This document shows, in pieces, positions 51,283 to 61,000 of a stretch of 64,000 nucleotides of DNA. The position numbers were made by a program, and so were the translations under genes. The notes under the pieces were generated by a model that saw only the letters and a list, made by a program, of their open reading frames with translations, had not been told where the DNA came from and did not search any database. Source of the DNA: Flammeovirga aprica JL-4 (lineage in GTDB: Bacteria > Bacteroidota > Bacteroidia > Cytophagales > Flammeovirgaceae); NCBI RefSeq assembly GCF_012844305.1, contig NZ_JABANE010000018.1, positions 38,336 to 102,335 on the forward strand, given 5' to 3'. How positions within the stretch are numbered: the stretch's first letter is position 1; each line of letters begins with the position of its first letter.

Positions 51283-51408
51283 TTAGCAGCAGTCTGCATC
51301 TTTTGAAGTGCACTTGCAAGTACCGTTCTCCTCTTTAGTACAAGAACAGCAATCACAGTTACAAGTACAGCTGTTATTATCGGCACATTTGATATTTTTA
51401 TCGATCAT
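51283..51408 (-). CDS. Cysteine-rich 41-residue protein
   Basis: An ATG at 51408 encodes 41 residues with 11 cysteines: CADNNSCTCNCDCCSC, CKC and a terminal CC. It aligns with the N-terminal half of the 95-residue neighbour (CNCTCDCCEC), so the two are paralogues. It has its own promoter (51449-51476) with the sigma-linked boxes and its own terminator. Such a short, Cys-rich product is easily missed by gene finders; coordinated promoter, terminator and paralogy make it convincing. Metal or thiol binding is inferred from composition. Confidence 0.8.
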   Translation of the reverse strand: MIDKNIKCADNNSCTCNCDCCSCTKEENGTCKCTSKDADCC

Positions 51409-51448
51409 TTCTTTTAAATTTTAGAGGTGATTAATCCATTTTCACTTC

Positions 51449-51476
51449 TATAGACGAGCTTTTTGAAAAGGGACGC
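51449..51476 (-). promoter_or_regulatory. ECF-type promoter of the 41-residue cysteine-rich gene
   Basis: Minus-strand GCGTCCCTTTT begins at 51476 and CGTCTATA at 51456, again 20 bases apart. The -10 box ends 40 bases before the ATG, almost the same leader length as for the 95-residue gene. Confidence 0.75.
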
Positions 51477-51501
51477 AGAAAAAACGAAAAAACTTTAATC
51501 A

Positions 51502-52044
51502 TTAATGGCAATTACCTGATTTACAATCAAAAGTAATATTACCAAAACCATCATCAACCTGAGTGCAACAAGTCTCAAAAGAATGTTTTAATTGCTCCCT
51601 GCCTCTCTGTACTCTTGACTTAACGGCCGAATAAGATAGTTGATGTTGGTGTGCATATTCTTTTTGTGAAACTCTCTGATACGTTACTTTCATTAAAACA
51701 TCTTGATATTTTTCGGGCAACTGTAAAATAAAAGGTTTTACACAGGCTTCACAAGCTTGAAGATTGCTATCTGTATCATCAAACTCTTGTGGTAAATCCA
51801 TCTGATCGACATCAAATGTACTGTTCTGTTTTCTTTTTCTATAAAAGTCAATGATAGAGTTTCTAGTAATCTGATAGATCCAGCTCCCTAACTGTTTTTC
51901 ATCTTTCAGTAATGCTTTTTTCTCATGTATCTTAATAAAGACGTCCTGAAGAATATCTTGTACCTCATCTTTTTCATTTACTTTTGAAGTAATAAAACCT
52001 TCGAGTTCTTGATGAAAATTATTCCAAATGTCTTTTGTATTCAT
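51502..52044 (-). CDS. sigZ: SigZ-type ECF RNA polymerase sigma factor
   Basis: The ATG at 52044 gives 180 residues. Region 2 is EVQDILQDVFIKIHEKKALL-WIYQITRNSIIDFYRKRKQ. Region 4 is LPEKYQDVLMKVTYQRVSQKEYAHQHQLSYSAVKSRVQRGREQLK. The start MNTKDIWNNFHQEL and the Cys-containing tail (ETCCTQV...FDCKSGNCH) fit the SigZ group. No anti-sigma gene is adjacent. The tail cysteines and CEAC in the linker could sense metal or redox directly, which is inference. Its own promoter (52061-52088) carries the same boxes as the two cysteine-rich genes, so it is probably autoregulated and controls them. An in-frame codon at 52116 lies upstream of the promoter and was rejected. Confidence 0.88.
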   Translation of the reverse strand: MNTKDIWNNFHQELEGFITSKVNEKDEVQDILQDVFIKIHEKKALLKDEKQLGSWIYQITRNSIIDFYRKRKQNSTFDVDQMDLPQEFDDTDSNLQACEACVKPFILQLPEKYQDVLMKVTYQRVSQKEYAHQHQLSYSAVKSRVQRGREQLKHSFETCCTQVDDGFGNITFDCKSGNCH

Positions 52045-52060
52045 ATCTATACTTTTGGAT

Positions 52061-52088
52061 TGTAGACGGTGATAATTAAGAAAGATGC
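52061..52088 (-). promoter_or_regulatory. Autoregulated ECF-type promoter of the sigma factor gene
   Basis: Minus-strand GCATCTTTCTT begins at 52088 and CGTCTACA at 52068, 20 bases apart as in the two cysteine-rich genes. The -10 box ends only 16 bases before the ATG, giving a very short leader. Confidence 0.7.
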
Positions 52089-52130
52089 ATAAAAGCGACA
52101 GCTTTTTTGAAAGCAAAATTGTAATCTACT

Positions 52131-52481
52131 CTATACTAGACCATTATTATTGAAAACCTGAACGTCTTCCGGCTTAGGATATTGCTGTAATTTAGAAAAA
52201 TCTTTTTTCCAGAAATCCATATCTAAAATCTCATTGCTCTCACTTTTTGTCAATGTAATCACTACAGGAACACTATCAATATCTCTATAGATAACTTGAA
52301 TGATGTCTCCTTTATAAGGTGATTTTTCAGGAGGGGTAAAATTAATACTCCCCATCTTACCATTCTCATAATCATCCACCATAGTAGGCAATTCAAAATC
52401 CGATGGGTTTTCTCCTCCCAATTGAATTAAATGATTTGCCAAAATAAGCTCTTCTTCTCTAACTTCTCTTCTTTCTGCCAT
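52131..52481 (-). CDS. Small hypothetical protein
   Basis: The ATG at 52481 gives 116 residues with a helical N-terminus (AERREVREEELILANHLIQL) and a beta-rich remainder (DIIQVIYRDIDSVPVVITLTKS). It has no signal peptide and no membrane segment. It may belong to a small uncharacterised domain family (DUF6984-like), but this is a weak impression. It begins just after the terminator of the upstream symporter gene, so it is transcribed separately. The sigma factor promoter lies beyond its 3' end. Confidence 0.65.
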   Translation of the reverse strand: MAERREVREEELILANHLIQLGGENPSDFELPTMVDDYENGKMGSINFTPPEKSPYKGDIIQVIYRDIDSVPVVITLTKSESNEILDMDFWKKDFSKLQQYPKPEDVQVFNNNGLV

Positions 52482-52509
52482 AACTTTTTTATTTGTAAAA
52501 TTACACAAA

Positions 52510-52543
52510 AATAGCCCTATGATACGAATATCATAGGGCTATT
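52510..52543 (-). terminator. Terminator of the symporter-family gene
   Basis: AATAGCCCTATGATA and TATCATAGGGCTATT form a perfect 15-bp stem with a 4-base loop. The minus strand continues TTTTTG. Confidence 0.85.
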
Positions 52544-52560
52544 GTCAATTCAGTTAATAT

Positions 52561-53448
52561 TTATTTAGATTCTGAGAAGCCTAATACTTCTTCCTTCTTA
52601 TTCTTTTTAGAGAAGATAAAAATCACTGCTCCTGAAGTGAAAAACATAATCAATGAATACACTCCTGCTGCAATAGATAGATCAACTCTACCCATGATAC
52701 CAATCGCTATTGTGATAGCCATTGTACCGTTTTGAATACCCGTTTCAATGGCAATTGAAGTGGCTTGAGCTGATTTCAGTTGTGCTAATCGGGCCACTGC
52801 ATAACCTAATCCCATAGTAATGATATTCAATAAAAGTGTAGCCATGCCTGCTTGCGCAAAATAAGCAATCACATTGTTTCTTTCCTTTACCACTATGCCC
52901 ACAATCATTACAATTAGAATAACTGTTGAGGCAATACGTGTGGGCTTTGCCATTTTTTGAGCAAAACTGGGTAAAAATTTACGAATACTCATTCCAAGGA
53001 TGATTGGAACGATACTCACTATCAATATCTTTTTGATAGTATCAGGCACATCTAATAAGATCGTTTGATCTTGACTTAGAAAGAATGATGAACCTAAGTT
53101 GATCACAAATGGAATGGTAACAATGGTAGCAAAACTGCTTACCGCTGTCAGGGTAACAGACAATGCTGTATCTCCATTGGCCAAGTGCGTGATAAGATTG
53201 GAGGTTGGTCCACCCGGACATGCCGCCAGAATAATTAAGCCTAAAGCAATAAATGAAGGCAGGGCGAGGTAATAAGCAATTCCGAAAGCGATAATTGGCA
53301 AGACTACAATTTGTAATACAAGTCCAATCAAAACCGCCCAAGGTTTTTTAATAATCCTTTTGAAATCGTCAGGTACCAAAGATAATCCCATACCAAGCAT
53401 AATTATTGCTAAGGCAATGCCTAATAATAAGGTGCTCGTTTGATTCAT
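52561..53448 (-). CDS. Bile acid:sodium symporter (BASS/SBF) family transporter
   Basis: This 295-residue protein has nine to ten hydrophobic helices. Family motifs include ALGLIILAACPGGPTSNLITHLANGDTALSV, with its unwound Gly/Pro helix, and a second broken helix in AIETGIQNGTMAITIAIG. These two crossing motifs form the Na+ and substrate site of BASS transporters. The substrate need not be a bile acid; organic anions or keto acids are common. The gene is monocistronic, with a strong terminator downstream. Confidence 0.9.
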   Translation of the reverse strand: MNQTSTLLLGIALAIIMLGMGLSLVPDDFKRIIKKPWAVLIGLVLQIVVLPIIAFGIAYYLALPSFIALGLIILAACPGGPTSNLITHLANGDTALSVTLTAVSSFATIVTIPFVINLGSSFFLSQDQTILLDVPDTIKKILIVSIVPIILGMSIRKFLPSFAQKMAKPTRIASTVILIVMIVGIVVKERNNVIAYFAQAGMATLLLNIITMGLGYAVARLAQLKSAQATSIAIETGIQNGTMAITIAIGIMGRVDLSIAAGVYSLIMFFTSGAVIFIFSKKNKKEEVLGFSESK

Positions 53449-53515
53449 AGTAACAGTAGTTTATAGTTAGATTAAATACTCGCACTACTTGTCAGATAGA
53501 ATCATGCCAAACACG

Positions 53516-54838
53516 TTACTTTGCTATGGCTACACGGATCTTTATTTTCTTCACTTTTTCTTTATTGACGATCTCGGCTACCTCCTTTGCTTTGGATCTT
53601 TTCACCGCCACAAACGACATAAAGTCTTTCACCTCAATCAAACCAATCTCTTCTTTCTGCAGTTTTCCTTTCTTGGCTAATAAACCTACGATATCAATTT
53701 TATTGATCTTATTTTTCTTACCGCCACTGATATAAAGTGTTTCCCACTCTGGTAATTCTGGCATTTTTTCAACAGAAGGTAACGATAAGTGAACAGGGGT
53801 GTTTTCAATATACTCCGGAAACTCATCTTCTGAAGACATTACAAGGTAAGTCACTCCTTCTTTGTCCATTCTTGCTGTCCTTCCGTTTCTATGGATAAAG
53901 GCATCTTCTTTTGGTGGTAATTGATAGTGGATCACATGTTTGATGGAAGGAATATCCAATCCTCTTGCCGCTAAATCGGTCGTCAAGAAAACATGTACAG
54001 AACCATTTCTAAATTTTGTCAGAGCCCTTTCTCTCTGTTCCTGATCCATGCCACCGTGGAAAGATTCTTGAGGTATATTATTTTCTTTCAGATGTTCTCC
54101 AATACGGTCCACTGCCGCTCTATGATTACAGAAAATTAATGTAGGTTCATCCGCTACTTTGCAAATCAATTTGAAAAGTACAGCCAATTTGTCTACACCA
54201 TCAGACTGAACAAACTTCAATTCTAACTTTGGAGGCAACTGTCCGCCAAGATGATTCATCACCACTGGATTGGTCATCTTCACAAACTCAGGGATTTCAT
54301 CACTTTCAGTGGCAGAGGTCAACATTTTATAATGGATCGATCGAAGTTCCTCAATGATAAACTCCATGTCATTCTGAAAACCAAATTCCAAAGCTTTATC
54401 AAATTCATCCAAAATCAAAAACTCAACACAACTGAAATCAAATGTTTCTTTATCAATATGATCTGCTAATCTACCTGGAGTCCCCACCAAAACATGTGGA
54501 GGATTAGAGAGGTTTTTCTCTTCAATCTTAAAAGAATGACCACCATAAACACTATTAATGGAGAAAGCTGTTCCCATGCTCTTAAAAACACCTTCAATTT
54601 GCAAAGCCAATTCTCTTGATGGAGCGATGATCACACACTGTACTTCTTTTAAATCAAAATTGATTTTGTTGATCAGAGGTAATAAGAAAGCCAATGTTTT
54701 TCCAGACCCCGTAGGTGAAAGTAAAATCAACTCTTCATGCTTCTTTGAATTTTCTATTGTCTCCTTTTGAATGGTATTAAAAGATTGAAAACCAAGGTGA
54801 TTTTGTATTTGCTCTAAAGATTGATTATGCTTTTTCAT
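53516..54838 (-). CDS. DEAD-box RNA helicase with DbpA-type RNA-binding domain
   Basis: This 440-residue protein carries the Q-motif region FQSFNTIQKETIE, motif I SPTGSGKT, Ia PSRELALQ, Ib VGTPGRL, motif II LDEFDKA, motif III SAT, then LTTDLAARGLDIPSIKHVIHY and motif VI HRNGRTAR. The final ~75 residues (KINKIDIVGLLAKKGKL, IGLIEVKDFMSFVAV) match the DbpA RNA-binding domain that recognises 23S rRNA hairpin 92, so a role in large-subunit assembly is likely. Motif II reads DEFD instead of DEAD, a tolerated variation; the catalytic Asp-Glu is kept. It is cytosolic and monocistronic. Confidence 0.9.
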   Translation of the reverse strand: MKKHNQSLEQIQNHLGFQSFNTIQKETIENSKKHEELILLSPTGSGKTLAFLLPLINKINFDLKEVQCVIIAPSRELALQIEGVFKSMGTAFSINSVYGGHSFKIEEKNLSNPPHVLVGTPGRLADHIDKETFDFSCVEFLILDEFDKALEFGFQNDMEFIIEELRSIHYKMLTSATESDEIPEFVKMTNPVVMNHLGGQLPPKLELKFVQSDGVDKLAVLFKLICKVADEPTLIFCNHRAAVDRIGEHLKENNIPQESFHGGMDQEQRERALTKFRNGSVHVFLTTDLAARGLDIPSIKHVIHYQLPPKEDAFIHRNGRTARMDKEGVTYLVMSSEDEFPEYIENTPVHLSLPSVEKMPELPEWETLYISGGKKNKINKIDIVGLLAKKGKLQKEEIGLIEVKDFMSFVAVKRSKAKEVAEIVNKEKVKKIKIRVAIAK

Positions 54839-55033
54839 GGTGTCTTATATTGTTTTATGGAATATACCTCACTTCCATTGAAATAGAAAGCGGATGCGAA
54901 GATAACATAATGTTGGCAATTCAAAAGCACTAGAATGTAATCATACGTTAACCTCCCGCAACAAAATCTAATAAATCAATCTTTGCACACCTACATTCAG
55001 TATAAGTTAATAGTTAAACAAAAAAAACGTATA

Positions 55034-55576
55034 ATGGTGTTGGACAAAGATTTACATTTTATAGGCGAATGTGATAACAAGCAATTAGGAATTTTATTTA
55101 ATATTTTGTGTTTTGAGCAAGATCAATCGCTAAGAAAGCGAAGCAGGTTGCTCAATTCTATTGAATCTCAAGTTTTTGAGGAAGATTATTATAAATATTC
55201 AATACGAATCGGACAAGAATTACAAGTACTTGGAAATACAACTTTAGCGGGTTTATTAAGAGAGGAAAAAGTACCATACTTTCAAATACTTCAAAACCTG
55301 CTTGATAAATTATACGTTCCATATTCTTCAGGAAAAAATTGTTTAGAATTAGAACAACAGCTTTTAAACCACCTTCATGAAAAGGCTTTGGGTATCAAAA
55401 ATTCTGGGGTAACTTCACTGCCCTTTGAAATATTAGTAAAGGAAGGAATGACCGAACAGATAGAAGGTTCTCCTAAAGATAGATGCCTATTACCTGCAGT
55501 CATTTATATTTCATTATTAAGGGCAAACTTGGGGAAAGGAAATCAGCAAAAAGGAAGAGAAACACTTCTGCAATAA
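55034..55576 (+). CDS. DUF3944/YaaW-like hypothetical protein
   Basis: The ATG at 55034 gives 180 residues. The N-terminus MVLDKDLHFIGECDNKQLGILFNIL matches the DUF3944 pattern found at the start of YaaW (UPF0174) proteins. The rest is helical (VFEEDYYKYSIRIGQELQVLGNTTLAGLLRE) without a signal peptide. Function is unknown in the family. The frame remains open to 54983, but the extra basic residues have no support. A strong bidirectional terminator follows. Confidence 0.65.
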   Translation: MVLDKDLHFIGECDNKQLGILFNILCFEQDQSLRKRSRLLNSIESQVFEEDYYKYSIRIGQELQVLGNTTLAGLLREEKVPYFQILQNLLDKLYVPYSSGKNCLELEQQLLNHLHEKALGIKNSGVTSLPFEILVKEGMTEQIEGSPKDRCLLPAVIYISLLRANLGKGNQQKGRETLLQ

Positions 55577-55595
55577 ATTTTGCTTTACATAAATG

Positions 55596-55634
55596 AAATC
55601 CCCCAATTGGCTATCATCGCCAATTGGGGGATTT
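55596..55634. terminator. Bidirectional terminator between the DUF3944-like and PepSY genes
   Basis: AAATCCCCCAATTGGC and GCCAATTGGGGGATTT form a perfect 16-bp stem with a 7-base loop. The two flanking genes converge on it. Confidence 0.9.
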
Positions 55635-55656
55635 TGTTATTCAAATTCTTTCGTTT

Positions 55657-56175
55657 TTACTCAAAGAATAACACAAAAAGTGTCAATGCTATTCCTCCCA
55701 TTGTAAAATATATCCCTTTCTTGAAAATCTTTGTTTTGGGGGCAAACATCCAAAATGTAGAAAGTACAAAGAAGAAAAGTGATACTCCAAAGAATATATT
55801 CAAAAAGAAAAGCGGATCACCTGATGTTGCCTTATGCATATGATTCATTTTCTCAATCATATAAGGCTGTTTTTTCAAAGTATACTTTGCCTCACCTGTC
55901 TTTGCATTATATGTACCTTGCTTGTAGTAATATAGATCTCCATCTACTTTACTGACTTTTAACCTTCTCACACCTATGGCTTTACCAATTTTGTCTTTTG
56001 CTAGCCCTGCATCAACTGTTTTCTCGAAGTAATAATCCCTTTTAAGAAAATCAGTATCTCTAAAAATTAAAATTATACCACTAAATGCATATACGGCCAT
56101 TATACCTGCTAGAAAAAAGCCAAGATATCTATGAATGATACGCATCCAGTAAGCAGTTGAATTCTTTTTTGCCAT
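55657..56175 (-). CDS. PepSY-domain membrane protein
   Basis: This 172-residue protein has an N-terminal membrane helix (YLGFFLAGIMAVYAFSGIILI) after the basic YWMRIIHR, a PepSY-like periplasmic stretch (GKAIGVRRLKVSKVDGDLYYYKQGTYNAKTGEAKY), then a MNHMHKATSGDPLFFLNIFFG segment and two C-terminal helices. It resembles the PepSY-associated TM family (short form), often linked to iron or redox functions. A 29-residue membrane peptide gene ends two bases before its ATG. Confidence 0.8.
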   Translation of the reverse strand: MAKKNSTAYWMRIIHRYLGFFLAGIMAVYAFSGIILIFRDTDFLKRDYYFEKTVDAGLAKDKIGKAIGVRRLKVSKVDGDLYYYKQGTYNAKTGEAKYTLKKQPYMIEKMNHMHKATSGDPLFFLNIFFGVSLFFFVLSTFWMFAPKTKIFKKGIYFTMGGIALTLFVLFFE

Positions 56176-56177
56176 GT

Positions 56178-56267
56178 TTAGTTTAAATTTTGAATCAGTC
56201 TAATGAATAATAATGCAATGATACACATTTCAAAGAAGCCATAAAAGAAGACTCCGTATTCAAGCAT
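56178..56267 (-). CDS. Possible 29-residue membrane peptide upstream of the PepSY gene
   Basis: An ATG at 56267 encodes 29 residues, almost all one hydrophobic helix (GVFFYGFFEMCIIALLFIRL), and stops with TAA two bases before the PepSY ATG. The tight spacing suggests translational coupling. It could be a genuine small membrane protein or a leader peptide. There is no homology evidence, so support is limited to composition and position. Confidence 0.4.
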   Translation of the reverse strand: MLEYGVFFYGFFEMCIIALLFIRLIQNLN

Positions 56268-56905
56268 TAAAATAATACAAAAATAAGTTTCAATAATCGC
56301 ATAACATAGTATAAAATACTTATTTAGATATTTATTCTAAATGATAGAAAAAACCATAAACTGAACTAAATCACTTCATATAACACATTATTAATTTTAA
56401 GTTACTTTCACATTTAAATCTAAAAAAACAAATTTTGTTTGTGATTATATCCTTTACCCCACTGAGTTCTAAAAACTTGAAGCTAAATTGAATGATATTG
56501 GACTTAGAAAGTTTATTTTTAATTAAAACTAAATCAACAATACGCTATCTTACTGACTATCTTCATTTTAAAGAATAACAATCTTAATTAAACCCTTATT
56601 ACTATGTATTGTAAAATAAAGCATTCACTTTAATATTTACCCAGAACTCTTATAAAACCAAATGATCTAAATGGTATTACACCTTTCAATAATAGGTTTT
56701 ATTACAACTAATAATTTTCGGAATAAAAAATTATATTTTTCCATGAAAAAACTGATTATAAGGGTAATAACTCCAACAAAACCCTTGTAATATTTAAGAC
56801 AAATAAAGATATTAATACTTATTAACAATGGTATTAAATCATTCGTTCGTTCAATATCGTATTAGAAATACATAATCATTAATACAGATAACTCACTTAT
56901 TCAAC
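56268..56905. other. Long divergent spacer upstream of the efflux operon
   Basis: About 640 very AT-rich bases lie between the PepSY region and the adaptor gene. No gene, regulator or shared repeat was found. The promoter of the efflux operon should lie here but could not be located. Confidence 0.55.
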
Positions 56906-57994
56906 ATGAAAAAAAATTTAACAATTTCTATTTCATTACTTTTCTTATTCTCGTTACTGTTTTCTTGTTCTGAAGAAGAGCAACAAAAAAAAGAAGTGAT
57001 CAGACCAGTAAAAGTAATCACAACAACTACTGCAGATTATCTTTCTAATAAAACATTTAGTGCAACAACAAAAGAGACAAAAGAATCGAGTCTTTCTTTT
57101 AGAGTGGGCGGACCACTTATCAGATTGAACGCTGAAGAAGGCCAAGATATTAAAAAAGGAAATTTGATTGCCGAAATTGATCCTCGTGATTTCAAAATAA
57201 ACGTTCAAGCAAAGAAAGCACGTTTTATTCAAGCGAAGGCTGAGAAAACAAGATATGAAGGTCTTTTGGCCAAAGGGTCTATTCCTCAAAATGAATATGA
57301 TCAGAAATTAGCGGCTTATCTTATTGCAAAATCAGAATATGAAGACGCAGAGAATGCACTGAAGGACACAAAATTATATGCTCCTTTTAATGCTATCGTT
57401 TCTAAAAAATTAGTTGAGAATTATCAAGAAGTCGCTGCAAAGCAACCTATTGCTAGCTTATTGGACTTCTCTGCTATTGAGGTCAAATTCACTATTCCTG
57501 AAAGCTTTATTCGTTACTTTGATTATGTAACAAGTTTTAAAGTAAAATTAAACGCCTACCCTGATGTAGTTTTCGATGCTACATTAAAAGAAGTTGGTGC
57601 CCGCTCAGAAGGTGCTACAGGTTTCCCTGTTTTCTTATACCTAACGACTACGAAAGATATGATCAAAAATACACCGGTTGGTTCAGGTATGGCATGTCAG
57701 GTGACGGTGGAAATGGATCAGAGAAATACTTCTAGAGGCGATGTGATCTTGTTGCCTATTTATTCTGTTCTTCAAAAAGGAGCGGATAAATCTCCTTCAG
57801 TAATGGTGTTTGATCCTGCTAAAAAAGTAGTGAACAAAAGAGAAGTTCGTTTAGGTCAATTAGTTGATAAAGATAAAATACAAATACTTGGTGGTCTTAA
57901 ATCAGGTGAATTAGTAGTGGAATATGGAGCTAATTTACTTCAAGACGGGCAAAAAGCCAGAGTTCTTGATTTCAATCCAACTGCTTCTAAATAA
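56906..57994 (+). CDS. RND efflux periplasmic adaptor lipoprotein
   Basis: This 362-residue protein has lipobox LLFSC (Cys21). The membrane-fusion pattern is clear: a lipoyl half (SLSFRVGGPLIRLNAEEGQDIKKGNLIAEIDPRDF), a helical hairpin (KARFIQAKAEKTRYEGLLAKGSIPQNEYDQ), the second lipoyl half (DTKLYAPFNAIVSKKLVENYQEV), a beta barrel (LLDFSAIEVKFTIPESFI) and a membrane-proximal domain. It links the pump to the TolC-type channel. It is first gene of a three-gene operon, 21 bases before the pump gene. Confidence 0.93.
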   Translation: MKKNLTISISLLFLFSLLFSCSEEEQQKKEVIRPVKVITTTTADYLSNKTFSATTKETKESSLSFRVGGPLIRLNAEEGQDIKKGNLIAEIDPRDFKINVQAKKARFIQAKAEKTRYEGLLAKGSIPQNEYDQKLAAYLIAKSEYEDAENALKDTKLYAPFNAIVSKKLVENYQEVAAKQPIASLLDFSAIEVKFTIPESFIRYFDYVTSFKVKLNAYPDVVFDATLKEVGARSEGATGFPVFLYLTTTKDMIKNTPVGSGMACQVTVEMDQRNTSRGDVILLPIYSVLQKGADKSPSVMVFDPAKKVVNKREVRLGQLVDKDKIQILGGLKSGELVVEYGANLLQDGQKARVLDFNPTASK

Positions 57995-58015
57995 CAACTT
58001 CATAAAAGATATAAC

Positions 58016-61000
58016 ATGAGTATTGCAAAGTATTCCATTGAAAATAAAAAAGTAATACACTTCTTTCTCGTCGTATTACTGGTCGCGGGTATACAATCTT
58101 TCTTTAATCTTGGTAAACAAGAAGATGCCCCATTTACCATCAAACAAGTAATCATCACTACTGAATATCCTGGAGCAACCCAATGGGAAGTTGAGGAACT
58201 GGTGACAGAGGTGATTGAAAAAGAGCTTCAAAAAGTAGGTTACTTAAAACAAATCAAATCAGAATCAAGAAGAGGTTTATCTCAGATTGACCTTGAGATT
58301 GTTCCTAACTTTGATCCAGACCAATTGCAACAAAAATGGGATGAGATCAGACGTAGAGTGAGAGATGCTGAATTGAACTTGCCAGAAGGCGCTGGTCCAG
58401 TAAATATAAACGATAACTTCGGTGATGTATTAGGTATGTACTATGCCTTAAAAGCTGAAAATGGTATTGACCCTAACACGCTGAGAGATTATGCGATTTA
58501 TATTCAAAAGAATTTAAAACCGATTAAAGGAGTTGCAAAAGTTGTTTTATATGGTCAACAAAATCCAGTAATCGATGTTGAGATCTCTCAAACAAAATTA
58601 GCCAATCTTGGTGTAAGCCCTACGGACGTTTTTAATACAATCGAACGTCATAACAAAATTGTGCAAGGCGGTACTTTCAACTCTGGAAGAACTTCATTAA
58701 AAGTAGATGCAACTAATTCTTTCAGCAGTATTGAAGATATTCAAGACCTGATTATTAAAGGTAAAAACGGTCAGCAATTCCGTTTAAGAGACATTGCAAC
58801 TGTTAAACAAGCGTTCCAAGACCCTGCCGATGTATTGATGAGAGTAAATGGTCAACCTGCTATCGGTATTGCTGTTTCAAATGAAGCAGGATTGAATATT
58901 GTGGAAACAGGTGAGAAAGTTGAAGCCAAATTAGAGGCTTTAAAAGCTACAATTCCTGTTGGTTTAGAGCTTGTAGGTATCTACCATGAAGATAGAGTAG
59001 CACAGGAAGCAAACATGGATTTCATTGACAACTTAGTAATGTCAGTAATCATCGTAGTTTTGATCTTGATGTTTGCCATGGGCGTAAGACCTAGTTTATT
59101 GATCGGTTCAAGTTTAGTATTTGCCATTGTAACTACCCTTGTATTTATGGAATACATTGGCTTGACACTGAACAGAACAACACTTGCGGCGATTATCATT
59201 GCAATGGGTATGTTGGTAGATAATGCGATTGTGGTCGCTGATAATGCTATCAATGCAATGAAGAAAGGTGTGAAGAAAAAAGAAGCTTTAGTTAGTGGTG
59301 CTTCAATTCCACAGTGGGGTCTTTTTGGTGCGACGTTTATCGCTATCTTCTCTTTCCTTCCGTTGGCCTTGGCAACGGATGATACAGCAGAAACTATTCA
59401 ACCATTATTCTACGTATTGTCAATCTCATTACTTTTAAGCTGGGTATTTGCCCTTACTCAGACAGTGGTTTATGGTGACTTTATGTTGAAAGAACCAAAA
59501 GAAACAGGTGATCCTTATGATAATGCATTCTTCAAAACATTCAGAGGTTTATTAGAAAAATTAATCCAACATAGATGGATCAGTTTAGGTGGTGTAATTG
59601 CAGTGTTTGTGGCTTTCGCAATGTGGGGTAACTCAGTGAAGCAAAGTTTCTTCCCATTCGTATCGAAACCATTATTCAAAGTAGATTACTGGTTGCCTAC
59701 TGACACCCCTATCGACTTCACTTATGAAGATTCTAAAAAACTTGAAGATTTCTTATTAAGACAGCCTGAGGTAGAAACTGTATCGATCACAGTGGGTAGC
59801 ACACCTCCAAGATATTATTTGGCTTCTGTATCATGGAGTAGCACTAGAAACCTTGCTTCTTTCTTGGTACAAGTGAAAGACCCATCAATGTCAAATGACG
59901 TGATGATGAGAGCACAGCAATTTGCTACAGATAGTTTACCTCACGCCATCAGTGTATTCCAGTTGTTTAAAGCTGCTCCAACGCCAAAAGCGGATATTGA
60001 AGCTTGTTTTACAGGTCCTGATCCAGTGGTATTAAGAGAGTTAGCTGAAGAAGCAAAAAGAAGAATCGCTCATGTAAAAACAGCGAAAAACTTCAGAGAT
60101 AACTGGAGAGAAAAAACACCAATCTGGAAACCTATCTATTCAGAAGAAAAAGGTAGAAGATTGGGCGTAACGAAAGAACATATCGCCACTGCCACTCGAA
60201 TGTTGAGAGAAGGTGTGAAAGTAGGTGAATACAGAGAGAGAGATAAGAGAATGCCAATTCTGGTAAAAGAAATTACGAGAAAGAATTACGACAATAGTAA
60301 TTTAGGTACAATTCCAGTCTTCTCCGATGAAGGAAAAATGGTTCCCCTTGATCAAATTGTTGACGATTACGAATACAAATACGAAGAGGATTGGGTTTGG
60401 AGATACAACCGTCAGAGAATGATCGCTGTACAATGTGACGTAGTTTTTGGTTACGAAAGTCCTGAGGTTGAAAATGAAATTGTTCCTATCATTGAAGCAA
60501 TGGAACTTCCGGAAGGTTACACATTATTCTGGGACGGTCTGAAAAGATACCAACAACAGTCTAATGAAGCGATTGCTGCTCCTCTTCCAATTGCAGCCGT
60601 ATTGATGCTAGGTGTATTGATCATCTTATTCAAAGGCTTCAGAAAACCAATGGCGATCATCGCGATCTTACCATTGATTTGGGTAGGTATCATCTTAGGT
60701 ATGAAAGTCTTCGGACAAACTATCGGATTCATGGCCATCTTAGGTCTATTAGGATTGGTAGGTATGGTAATCAAAAATGCCATCGTACTGGTGGAACAGG
60801 TAGAGATAGAAATGGAATCCGGTCTCAATGAATATGAAGCCTTGATTATGGCGGCACTTTCAAGAACAATTCCAGTATCCATGGCCGCCGCTACAACAAT
60901 CTTGGGTATGGCACCAATCATCACCGATCCATTGTTTGGAGGTATGGCAGCCGCAATTATGGGTGGTTTATTTGCCGCTACCATCGCTACCCTAGTAGTG

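Noticed and set aside
52045..52116. 24-codon upstream extension of the sigma factor
   Set aside because: It spans the conserved promoter boxes at 52061-52088, so it cannot be in the mRNA from that promoter.
60517..60984. 155-codon frame antisense to the RND pump
   Set aside because: It lies wholly opposite a well-conserved gene; its Ala/Ile/Pro-rich translation mirrors the membrane-helix codons on the other strand.
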